Assembly: GCA_963558565.1 (NCBI GenBank) | Contig: CAUWGX010000002.1 | Coordinates: 62,001 to 126,000 of the forward strand | Direction of reading: 5' to 3' | DNA length: 64,000 nt | Origin: Atopostipes sp963558565 | GTDB taxonomy: Bacteria > Bacillota > Bacilli > Lactobacillales > Carnobacteriaceae_A | Shown here: positions 9,038 to 17,027 of the stretch, one piece after another | How positions within the stretch are numbered: position 1 is the stretch's first letter | Layout of the letters: the number at the start of each line of letters is the position of its first letter | Notes under the pieces: model-generated | Databases searched by the model: none | The model's input: only the letters and a program-made list of their open reading frames with translations | Told to the model about the DNA's origin: nothing | Position numbers and translations under genes: made by a program

Positions 9038-10498
9038 ATGGGCACAATTAAAAATAAATTATTTATATTTTTTGCATTATTAGGATTCATATTCACAAAT
9101 ACCCAAGCGGCTCAAGCAGCCGAAGTCGTCAACGATGAAACAAACCCTGAAGGATCTGAAACTTATGTTATTGGCTTGGACGATACCTTTGCGCCAATGG
9201 GGTTTCGTAATGAGCAAGGTGAACTCGTTGGTTTTGATATTGATCTATCTGCGGAAGTAGCTGAGCGTTTAGATTATCACTTTGTTTACCAGACAATCGA
9301 TTGGAGCGTCAAAGAACAGGAATTAAATTCAGGAAATATTGATATGATCTGGAACGGTTACGGGGTCACTCCTGATCGCGAAGAACAAGTTTTAATGTCC
9401 GATGTTTATATTGAAGATACACAAATTGTCGTCACAGATGCAGACACCGAACCGCTTGAAAGTTTAGAAGATTTAATCGGTCTGACAGTAACCACGCAAT
9501 CTTCCTCTACGGCTCTCCAAATTATGGAAAACGAGTGGCCGGAAGAGATTCTATCAGGGATCGAAGAACTCGTGCTTTATCCTAATTATAATAATTCCTT
9601 TTTAGATCTAGATGCTGGCCGAGTGGATGCCGTCGTTGTCGGGGGCGTTTATGGTAATTATATTGTCAACCAACGTGGGGAAGAAAATTATAATGTCTTT
9701 CTAGATGAGAATGCTGTCGAACCGATGGCGGTGGGCTTAAGAAAATCCGACACAGAACTCGCTGAAGAAATTAATACAACACTCGAAGAAATCAAAAATG
9801 ATGGAACTTATGAAGAAATTTATACTGAATGGTTCGGTAGTGCAGGCCTTTCGACTGAAGAAAGCAGTATTTTGGCGAATATGTTACCGAGTTTGAAGGA
9901 AGGCTTGAAATTAACTCTAGGTCTTTTCGCGATTGTTTTTATTGTTAGTATTCCTTTAGGTTTAATTCTCGCGATTCCGCGGGCTTTTGGTCAAAAATGG
10001 CTCCAAGCACTCATTGAAGTGTATGTGTTTGTCATGCGTTCAACGCCTCTGCTTTTACAATTAATGGTGGTCTTTTTTGGATTACCTTATTTAGGCATTA
10101 GTTTTGACCGTTTCCCAGCAGCTATCTTTGCTTTTATTATTAATTACACCGCTTATTTCATTGAAATTTTCCGTGGAGGGTTCACTTCCATTTCAGCCGG
10201 TCAGTATGAATCGCTGAAGGTGTTAGGGATTGGGCAAGTGCGTGGATTTTTCCGGGTCATTATTCCTCAAGTTTTAAACCATGTGCTGCCTGCTTTAGGG
10301 AACGAAGTCGTTGCCCTAGTAAAGGATACGTCACTTGTTTATGTGATTGGTCTTGGAGAAATTTTACGCGTCGCTTCCATTAGTGCCAACACTTACGCTT
10401 CGCTTACACCTTACTTGATCGTCGGTGTCATTTATATGGTTATTGTCGGTATTGTCACCCTACTATTACGCCAAACTGAAAAGAAAATCACTTACTAA
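9038..10498 (+). CDS. Amino acid ABC transporter, fused substrate-binding and permease protein
   Basis: One polypeptide of 486 residues joins a signal peptide (about 1-27, ending AQAAE), a family-3 solute-binding domain (about 40-265, with DDTFAPMGFRNEQGELVGFDIDL) and a HisM/GlnP-type permease domain (about 285-486; EAA loop around GGFTSISAGQYESLKVLG). Such fusions are common in Lactobacillales polar amino acid importers. RBS AAGGAGG lies 7-8 bases before the ATG. The T-boxes upstream, at least the first with a His specifier, make histidine the likeliest substrate; glutamine, arginine or cystine are family alternatives. Confidence 0.93.
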   Translation: MGTIKNKLFIFFALLGFIFTNTQAAQAAEVVNDETNPEGSETYVIGLDDTFAPMGFRNEQGELVGFDIDLSAEVAERLDYHFVYQTIDWSVKEQELNSGNIDMIWNGYGVTPDREEQVLMSDVYIEDTQIVVTDADTEPLESLEDLIGLTVTTQSSSTALQIMENEWPEEILSGIEELVLYPNYNNSFLDLDAGRVDAVVVGGVYGNYIVNQRGEENYNVFLDENAVEPMAVGLRKSDTELAEEINTTLEEIKNDGTYEEIYTEWFGSAGLSTEESSILANMLPSLKEGLKLTLGLFAIVFIVSIPLGLILAIPRAFGQKWLQALIEVYVFVMRSTPLLLQLMVVFFGLPYLGISFDRFPAAIFAFIINYTAYFIEIFRGGFTSISAGQYESLKVLGIGQVRGFFRVIIPQVLNHVLPALGNEVVALVKDTSLVYVIGLGEILRVASISANTYASLTPYLIVGVIYMVIVGIVTLLLRQTEKKITY

Positions 10499-10510
10499 GG
10501 AGGAGTTCCA

Positions 10511-11170
10511 ATGATATTAAGCGTCGAAAATCTAACGAAAAATTTTGACCAACAAACGGTCATTCAAGATTATAATTTAACGATTAGTCAAAATGAGATT
10601 GTCGTCCTCGTTGGTCGCTCGGGCTCAGGCAAAACGACTTTCTTACGTATTATCAATAATTTAGAAACAACAGATCAGGGAACGATTAAAATTAACGGCG
10701 ATACCCTTTGTGAAAATGGTGAATATGCGGCGAAAGAACAGCAACGAGCTTATCAAAACCGCATTGGTATGGTTTTTCAAAATTATGAGTTGTTTCCAAA
10801 TTTAAATGTGCTAGATAATTTAATGGAAGCACCACTCGCCCAAAAAGCTGCTTCGAAAGAAGAATTAGAGACAAAGGCCATGGAATTATTAGCATCAATG
10901 GAAATCGCCGATAAAGCCAAAGCCATGCCAAATACCTTATCAGGAGGACAAGCTCAGCGTGTAGCGATTGCGAGAGCGATGATGCTGAACCCCGATATTT
11001 TATGTTTCGACGAGCCTACTTCAGCTTTAGATCGAGAATCTGCAGCGGGTATCGGGAATTTAATCCAAGAAATTGCAAGTCGTGGTACTGGAGTACTGAT
11101 CGTTACCCACGATAAAGAATTCGCCGATAAATACGGCACACGTATCATTGAATCTGAAGAATTTATTTAA
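10511..11170 (+). CDS. Amino acid ABC transporter, ATP-binding protein
   Basis: ATPase of 219 residues with Walker A GRSGSGKTT, Q-loop MVFQNYELFP, signature LSGGQAQRVAIARA and Walker B ILCFDEPTSALD. It starts 12 bases after the permease fusion behind GGAGG and must power it. It is a little shorter than the usual HisP/GlnQ ATPase (about 240) at the C-terminal end. Confidence 0.94.
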   Translation: MILSVENLTKNFDQQTVIQDYNLTISQNEIVVLVGRSGSGKTTFLRIINNLETTDQGTIKINGDTLCENGEYAAKEQQRAYQNRIGMVFQNYELFPNLNVLDNLMEAPLAQKAASKEELETKAMELLASMEIADKAKAMPNTLSGGQAQRVAIARAMMLNPDILCFDEPTSALDRESAAGIGNLIQEIASRGTGVLIVTHDKEFADKYGTRIIESEEFI

Positions 11171-11182
11171 AATATTTAAAGA

Positions 11183-11217
11183 AATGGCAAGAGTGCAAAA
11201 TCTCTTGCCATTTTTTC
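11183..11217 (+). terminator. Terminator after the amino acid transporter
   Basis: AATGGCAAGAG pairs with CTCTTGCCATT, followed by a T run. Confidence 0.85.
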
Positions 11218-11284
11218 GTTTTTTAAACTATTGATCCTTCATTTTAGAGCTTTTTATGGATTTAGTCAGGGATTCTTGTAGTCA

Positions 11285-11523
11285 TTCGTCATTATTTCTT
11301 TTTATGACGAAGGATCACCCTATCGTTCGTCACAATTCTCTTTTATGACGAAAGAACACTCTATCATTCATCACGATTCTCTTTTATGACGAAGAATTAC
11401 TCTATCATTCGTCACAGTTCTCTTTTATGATGAAGGATCACCTCTTCATTCGTCACGATTCTCTTTTATGACGAAGAATCACCCTATCATTCATCACAAT
11501 TCTCTTTTATGACGAAGGAACAT
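11285..11523. repeat. Six-unit 41-bp array of inverted heptamers (CGTCA/TGACG family)
   Basis: The heptamer TTCGTCA (or TTCATCA) starts at 11285, 11326, 11367, 11408, 11449 and 11490, exactly 41 bp apart. In each unit it is followed after 13 bp by its complement TGACGAA (or TGATGAA), then a 14-bp spacer such as GGATCACCCTATCA. The spacers are also conserved, so this is not a CRISPR array. It lies between the transporter terminator and the pta terminator, where no gene is seen. Two more units of the same family are at 60115-60182. Confidence 0.9.
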
Positions 11524-11584
11524 CTTTTTTTTAATCGATTCAAAAGTAGGTAGTATCTAAATCTTAGTGCTCAATAGCATTTAA

Positions 11585-11622
11585 AAAAGCATTAAAGTCG
11601 CTCAGACTCTAATGCTTTTTCG
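11585..11622 (-). terminator. Terminator after pta
   Basis: Hairpin AAAAGCATTAAAGTC / GACTCTAATGCTTTT with a T run in the direction of pta. Confidence 0.75.
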
Positions 11623-11637
11623 TGCACTATATTTTAA

Positions 11638-12609
11638 TTAGTTATTCATCAAAGCTTGGTTTGCAGTGATAATTGAAAGTTTGTAAACATCTTCTTCGAT
11701 ACTACCGCGTGAAAGATCAGCGATAGGTTTGTTTAATCCTTGTAAGATCGGTCCAATCGCTTCAAAACCACCTAAGCGTTGAGCGATTTTGTAGCCAATG
11801 TTTCCTGATTGTAATTCTGGGAACACGAAAACATTTGCTTGCCCAGCAACTTCTGATTCAGGCGCTTTTTTCTGTGCAACATCTGTACTGAATGCACTGT
11901 CGAATTGTAGCTCGCCATCTAATGCTAACTCAGGCGCATTTTCTTTCGCAATTTCAGTCGCTTCGCGTACTTTATCAACCATTGGACCCGCACCTGATCC
12001 TTTTGTTGAGAAGCTAAGTAACGCTACTTGAGGATCGATGTCGAACATTTCTGCAGTTCGTGCACTTTCAATCGCAATTTCTGCTAATTGCTCAGCATTT
12101 GGATCGGGGTTAATCGCACAATCTGAGAATAAGAAACGGTCATTTTTACGCAGCATAATAAACGCGCCCGAAGTTAAGTTGACACCTGGACGTGTCTTAA
12201 TAATTTGTAGTGCTGGACGAACAGTATCACTTGTTGAGTGAACAGCCCCACTAATTAAACCATCCACGACATCTAAGTAAACAAGCATCGTTCCAAAGTA
12301 GTTCACGTTTTGTAACATTTCACGTGCTTGTTCTTCTGTTGCTTTTCCTTTACGACGTTCCACGAATGCTTCGACCATTTCGTCATATTTATCATAATTT
12401 TTTGGATCATAAATTTCGATCCCTGTTAAATCGAATCCTTTTTCTTTAGCTGATTTCTCAATTTCAGCAGGGTTTCCAATCAAAACAGGTTCTAATAAAT
12501 TTTCACGTTTTAGGCGAACAACTGCTCCTAAAATACGTGGATCCATTGCTTCTGGAAATACTAGGCGAATATCTTTACCAGAAATTTTTTCTTTCAACGC
12601 ATCAAACAT
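11638..12609 (-). CDS. pta: Phosphate acetyltransferase
   Basis: Interconverts acetyl-CoA and acetyl phosphate; with acetate kinase it gives ATP and acetate in fermentation. The 323-residue protein has the short single-domain length of Firmicute Pta and the family segments VFPEAMDPRILGA, GTMLVYLDVVDGLISGAVHSTSD (in part), TKGSGAGPMVDKV, and the C-terminal NIGYKIAQRLGGFEAIGPILQGL. RBS GGAGGG precedes the ATG at 12609. It is transcribed alone. Confidence 0.96.
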   Translation of the reverse strand: MFDALKEKISGKDIRLVFPEAMDPRILGAVVRLKRENLLEPVLIGNPAEIEKSAKEKGFDLTGIEIYDPKNYDKYDEMVEAFVERRKGKATEEQAREMLQNVNYFGTMLVYLDVVDGLISGAVHSTSDTVRPALQIIKTRPGVNLTSGAFIMLRKNDRFLFSDCAINPDPNAEQLAEIAIESARTAEMFDIDPQVALLSFSTKGSGAGPMVDKVREATEIAKENAPELALDGELQFDSAFSTDVAQKKAPESEVAGQANVFVFPELQSGNIGYKIAQRLGGFEAIGPILQGLNKPIADLSRGSIEEDVYKLSIITANQALMNN

Positions 12610-12814
12610 AATAGCCCTCCATAAAGTAATTGATAACCTTATAGTAACACAAAAGTGACACGTTGAAAGCTATTGTCTAGTGAATTTAGCCAATTTTTGT
12701 ATTTTCAATGTACATTTTAACTAACCACTTTGACCTTTCTGTTTCCGCTTTCTTTTTATATTGAAACTGCTATACTTAATGTAGCAAACACTATAAATAA
12801 AGGAGATTGGATCC

Positions 12815-14203
12815 ATGAAGAAATTTGAGGTCGCTGTGAAAGAGGTTACGCCTCCACAACTCGACAATTCTAAACAGCCTGTTCTGATTTCAAAAGAAAC
12901 GGCGCAAGAACGTAAAGAAAAAGTAATCACATTAATGAAAGAAAGCGGCTTTAGTTCACTCGTTATCTATGCAGATAAAGAACACGGCGGAAGCTTTGAA
13001 TATTTAACCGGCTTTATTCCTCGTTTTGAAGAAGCCTTACAAATCCTCAACGTCGACGGCACGAGCACACTTATTTTAGGAAATGAAAACTACAATAAAA
13101 CAAAGTTCTCACTCATTGATAGTCACGGAATTCTCTGTCCCCTATTTTCATTACCGAACCAACCAATGGGCGGTTTTCAACCGGTTGAATTTTATTTAGA
13201 ACAAGCAGAGATCGATACGACAGATAAAGTAGGGATTGTCGATTGGAAGCTCTTATCCAATGATTATGAAGATTTCCATTCACAAAGCGCGGTCCCTTCT
13301 TTTATTATTGAAGGATTGAAAGCGGTTGTCCCTGAAGGTCAGCTCGTCAATGCGACACAGTTATATATTGATCCCAGCAAAGGCGCTCGTGTCACCAATA
13401 ATGCAAACGAAATCGCTCGTTACGAATACGGGGCTTCTCTAGCTTCTGATTCTATCTTAAAGGCGATGAATGCTTTAGAAGAAGGTGTTACAGAACTGGA
13501 AATTGGAGACATCCTCCAAGCAGATGGTCAATTACCAAATGTGGTGACGATCGCTGCCTTCGGTGATCGCTTCAAGCATGCAAACATTTATCCTTTAAAC
13601 ACTAAGCTCGAATACGGTCACAAAGTTGCCTTAACTAATTCGCATAAGGGAGGTCTTTCTAGTCGTTCTGGTTATGCGGTCCGTAATGAAGAAGATTTAA
13701 ATGCAGTGGATGAAAATTATTTAGAAGAAATGGTGATCCCTTATTATCAAGCATACAATTTCTGGTTTGAAAATATCAAAATTGGAAAAAATGGCGGTGA
13801 ATTCTACGATGAATTTAGCCAATTTTATCCGCAAGAAACATACGGTTGGGAATTAAATCCTGGACACTTAACAGCTGATGAAGAATGGCTATCTTCTCCT
13901 TTCTTTAGCGGCTCCGACAAAACGGTTCAAAGCGGGATGATTTTCCAAGTGGACTTTATTCCAAATCAAGAAGGACACCACGGCATCTCAGCAGAAAGTA
14001 CCGTGGCGATCGCGGATGCCGACTTACGAAACGAAATTCAAGAAAATTATCCAGAATTATGGGCGCGCATCGAAAAGCGTCGCACTTATATGAAGGAAGA
14101 ACTCAATATCGATCTGCAAGAAGAACTATTACCATTATGTAGCACCCTCGCTTACTATCGCCCATTTTTATTAAATCCTGATAAAGCTTTAGTTTTAAAA
14201 TAA
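12815..14203 (+). CDS. M24-like (creatinase/aminopeptidase-fold) protein with an incomplete metal site
   Basis: Protein of 462 residues with the two-domain layout of Xaa-Pro peptidases: an N-terminal creatinase-like half and a C-terminal pita-bread half from about residue 195. The five metal ligands of the family are only partly kept. Where the first Asp of the family normally stands the sequence reads VALTNSHKGG (Asn275), the second Asp region reads SSRSGYAV, His351 (NPGHLT) and Glu394 (AESTVAI) are present, and the fourth ligand is Asp380 in GMIFQVDF. It may have lost peptidase activity or bind metal differently. RBS AAAGGAG is 10 bases upstream; a terminator follows. Confidence 0.75.
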   Translation: MKKFEVAVKEVTPPQLDNSKQPVLISKETAQERKEKVITLMKESGFSSLVIYADKEHGGSFEYLTGFIPRFEEALQILNVDGTSTLILGNENYNKTKFSLIDSHGILCPLFSLPNQPMGGFQPVEFYLEQAEIDTTDKVGIVDWKLLSNDYEDFHSQSAVPSFIIEGLKAVVPEGQLVNATQLYIDPSKGARVTNNANEIARYEYGASLASDSILKAMNALEEGVTELEIGDILQADGQLPNVVTIAAFGDRFKHANIYPLNTKLEYGHKVALTNSHKGGLSSRSGYAVRNEEDLNAVDENYLEEMVIPYYQAYNFWFENIKIGKNGGEFYDEFSQFYPQETYGWELNPGHLTADEEWLSSPFFSGSDKTVQSGMIFQVDFIPNQEGHHGISAESTVAIADADLRNEIQENYPELWARIEKRRTYMKEELNIDLQEELLPLCSTLAYYRPFLLNPDKALVLK

Positions 14204-14218
14204 AATGTATAAATAGTG

Positions 14219-14256
14219 AAAGACGGCTCATCCTTTGAGAGGAGTCGTCTTTTTTA
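14219..14256 (+). terminator. Terminator after the M24-like gene
   Basis: AAGACGGCTC pairs with GGAGTCGTCTT, followed by a T run. Confidence 0.8.
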
Positions 14257-14373
14257 TTTGTCTACCTATTTTAGCCAACACTCTCTAAACGTTATCTCTG
14301 AAAAAATATTTCAGAGATACTATAATACAGCTAATATCAAAAACACTTGTTTGTTTCAATTATTACATAAAAG

Positions 14374-14402
14374 TTACATTCTTTGTCACAATGTGTTATG
14401 AT
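14374..14402 (+). promoter_or_regulatory. Promoter of the subtilase gene
   Basis: TTACAT (14374-14379), 17 bp, TATGAT (14397-14402). Confidence 0.5.
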
Positions 14403-14443
14403 GAAGGTAGAAAAGCTTACTAAAGTGAAGAGAGGGATCGTGC

Positions 14444-16336
14444 GTGAATAAAAATTCTCAATTAAAAGTTTTACTGCTCAATATATTTTTTGTATTCTTT
14501 TTAGCTCTACCAGCCATCCATAATAATGCCTTCACTGCCACGCTTTCTCCCTTCTTTAGTGAGCAAACGATTGTAAACGCTGAAGAAGTAGTGACTGATG
14601 ACTTTATTTCAGAAAATATTGTGACGGATGAAAGTACGATGCAGTCACAATGGAATCATAATGCGATGAATATTGGCCAGGCTTGGGCTGATGGGTTTAC
14701 AGGTGAAGGAGTGACTATCGCCGTATTAGATACGGGCTTTTTCCATAATCACCCTGATTTAACGATGGCCGGGGGTGATTCCGTTTTTGCTGATGATCCT
14801 TGGTCCAATGACCATTCAGGGCACGGCACCCATATTGCTGGAATTATCGGTGCGCATACTGGCACCACTTATGAAGGGGTGGCTCCGGGTGCTGATCTCT
14901 ATGGAATTAAAATCTACCATGAAGGGGATATGGATGAGGAAGGTGCTGTTTCTACAGACACCATGAGTGTAACGAAAGGGATCTATGATGCAATGGCAAT
15001 TGATGCAGATATCATTGTGATCAGTTCCGGTTTAACTTATCATGATGAAGAGCTTTACCAAGCCATTCGCGAAGCTCATGCGCAAGGAATTATGATTATC
15101 GCGGCTTCTGGAAATGGGAATGACACGGTAAATTATCCTGCAAATTATTCAGAAGTGGTGGCCGTCACGGCGATCGATGAACGTTTGCAACCTGCATTAG
15201 ATATTATTTATGGACAAGAAAATGAATTTGCTGCGCCTGGTGTCAATATCGGGGGTCTTTCAATTCCTGAAAGTACTTATAGTTATCCTTATATTTTCAT
15301 GAGTGGATCGTCGCAAGCCGCGCCTCATGCGGCAGGCCTTGCTGCGATTTTAATGCAAAAATATAACGCACGCGGGGAAGAAATTCGAAAAATTATGCAA
15401 CAACAAGCCGCTAGCATTGGAGATCCTGGTCTCTTTGGATACGGTTTGCTGCGCTATGTTCCCGATGAACAAATCGCTAATGTCGAACCTCAAGAGCCGA
15501 CGGAAGAGCTCGAAGAACCGATAGAAGAGCCGGAAATTATCGAAGAAGAGAATTTAACAGAAGAAGATTTCGCGGTTCGTAAACCAACTTCTTCCCGAAC
15601 AGCAGACAATGGCGACGAAGGCTCCTTGGCATACCATCAGACAGAGGCTATTGACCAAGGAGATGGCGGCTCAATTGATGAAGCTATTATCCCGCTCGTA
15701 GAGGATGGTGGAACTTTAGAGATTTGGTTAAATGGATTAAGCCCGTTATACGTCAGCGAAACACAAATTTCTGAAATTAGGGAAAGAAATATTACGCTGA
15801 TTCTTGCCCGTGAAAATGTCACTTGGACCGTTCCACCTGGAAACTTTTTACCGGGAGAAGCTATTCTTCGCTTTTATGAAGGGGTCCCAACAGGCGTAGA
15901 ACGTCAAGCCGGTGCAGTGACCGACATATATACCACTTCTATTTTCCAAAAAGATGTTAAAAGAAGTGCTTACCCGACTTGGATGGAAGTCAGATTTGAT
16001 TTAAGTCAAACAGACATTGAAGATTTAGAGTCCCTAAAAGCCTACTATTGGGACAAACAAGAACAAAAATGGAAACCTTCTGAAAGTACAGTGGATGGAG
16101 AAAGTGCTGTTTTAAGAACAAGACATACAAGCGCGCTCGGTTTCTTTGATCCCGAAGAGGTGCCGCCAGAAACAACAGAAGAGCCAGAAAATGTGACACC
16201 GGAAGAAGAGGAAATAGCAACAAACGAAAAAAGCTTTTTTAGCTTACCCCTTCAGATTCTGTTAGGTCTTCTTGTCTTCTCTGCCCTTTTAATTGGACTA
16301 AGAGCCTATTTTCGTCAAACCAATAAAAGAGAATAA
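14444..16336 (+). CDS. Secreted, membrane-anchored subtilisin-like (S8) serine protease
   Basis: S8 peptidase of 630 residues. A signal sequence spans about 1-30. The catalytic domain runs from about 70 to 345 with Asp96 (VAVLDTG-type AVLDTGF), His127 (SGHGTHIAG), oxyanion Asn224 (ASGNGN) and Ser290 in SGSSQAAPHAAG, where Thr-Ser-Met of the usual motif is replaced. An acidic Glu/Pro-rich linker (about 352-385) leads to a C-terminal domain of some 180 residues without a family I recognise, then a second acidic stretch and a membrane helix (about 602-621) with a basic tail. There is no LPXTG, so anchoring is by the helix. The start is a GTG behind AGAGAGGG. Substrate unknown. Confidence 0.9.
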   Translation: MNKNSQLKVLLLNIFFVFFLALPAIHNNAFTATLSPFFSEQTIVNAEEVVTDDFISENIVTDESTMQSQWNHNAMNIGQAWADGFTGEGVTIAVLDTGFFHNHPDLTMAGGDSVFADDPWSNDHSGHGTHIAGIIGAHTGTTYEGVAPGADLYGIKIYHEGDMDEEGAVSTDTMSVTKGIYDAMAIDADIIVISSGLTYHDEELYQAIREAHAQGIMIIAASGNGNDTVNYPANYSEVVAVTAIDERLQPALDIIYGQENEFAAPGVNIGGLSIPESTYSYPYIFMSGSSQAAPHAAGLAAILMQKYNARGEEIRKIMQQQAASIGDPGLFGYGLLRYVPDEQIANVEPQEPTEELEEPIEEPEIIEEENLTEEDFAVRKPTSSRTADNGDEGSLAYHQTEAIDQGDGGSIDEAIIPLVEDGGTLEIWLNGLSPLYVSETQISEIRERNITLILARENVTWTVPPGNFLPGEAILRFYEGVPTGVERQAGAVTDIYTTSIFQKDVKRSAYPTWMEVRFDLSQTDIEDLESLKAYYWDKQEQKWKPSESTVDGESAVLRTRHTSALGFFDPEEVPPETTEEPENVTPEEEEIATNEKSFFSLPLQILLGLLVFSALLIGLRAYFRQTNKRE

Positions 16337-16339
16337 ATA

Positions 16340-16415
16340 AAAAAGAGTTGTTCTCATCGTATAAACCTTCTAATTTTTAGATCGGTTTATCCTTTGAAAA
16401 CAACTCTCTATTTTT
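16340..16415. terminator. Long bidirectional hairpin between convergent genes
   Basis: AGAGTTGTT (about 16346) pairs with AACAACTCT (about 16400), flanked by A and T runs, with partly paired sequence between. Confidence 0.6.
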
Positions 16416-16417
16416 TA

Positions 16418-16753
16418 TTATCCTCGATAACGATAGCGTTGTGGTCTTCTATTATTTCTAATACGATAAATAATAGGATTAGCAATCGTAAGAACGACAA
16501 TCGCTATAAATAAGTATAAAGTAATATCATCTGCTGTAAATTCTGACATTTGTACAAGGTTACTTTCTGCATAAAATACTACACCGCCAAGAATCAAATG
16601 GGTAATCGACACAGTCAAAACGGTCGCAAAGGAAATTGTTTGATTTCGCTGTCGAATAAATGATAATCCCAAAAAAATAACTAGAATCCCAATTAGTGTA
16701 ATAAAAATTGGTCGGAAATCCGTTAAAACAGCTTGTTGAATAAGAAGTTGCAT
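16418..16753 (-). CDS. Small membrane protein of unknown function
   Basis: Protein of 111 residues that I do not recognise. It has three predicted membrane helices (about 14-34, 41-61 and 75-97) and a strongly basic C-terminal tail (RIRNNRRPQRYRYRG), the pattern of a cytosol-facing end. The ATG is preceded by GGAAG. It faces the subtilase gene across a shared terminator and has no operon partner, so the context gives no function. The 274 bases upstream to sbcC hold nothing I can name. Confidence 0.6.
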   Translation of the reverse strand: MQLLIQQAVLTDFRPIFITLIGILVIFLGLSFIRQRNQTISFATVLTVSITHLILGGVVFYAESNLVQMSEFTADDITLYLFIAIVVLTIANPIIYRIRNNRRPQRYRYRG

Positions 16754-17027
16754 TTCATCGCTTCCTTTATTTCATCATATTTATTCCCATTGTAACGGTC
16801 ATGACTTATAAAAACAAATCCAAATTTGAATCAGTTTTCCTTATATTTTCGGGCGTTTTAAAGGGCATTACACAACAGATAAATGTGACATTAGCTTGTC
16901 ATTCAAAGCTTTTCATCCACATTTTTCACCCTTCAAATCGATAGAAACTCCCCCCTGTGTTTTTTTAGCCTTAAAGTAACTCACACCGACCTTCCATGAG
17001 TAAGTGTTACTTCCCTTGTATTTGCTC

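Noticed and set aside
11285..11523. Possible CRISPR array, also for 22881-23150 and 32750-33065
   Set aside because: The whole unit including the spacers is repeated; there are no unique spacers and no cas genes.
14216..14401. Plus-strand frame of 61 codons after the M24-like gene
   Set aside because: It crosses the terminator hairpin at 14219-14256 and the promoter of the subtilase gene.
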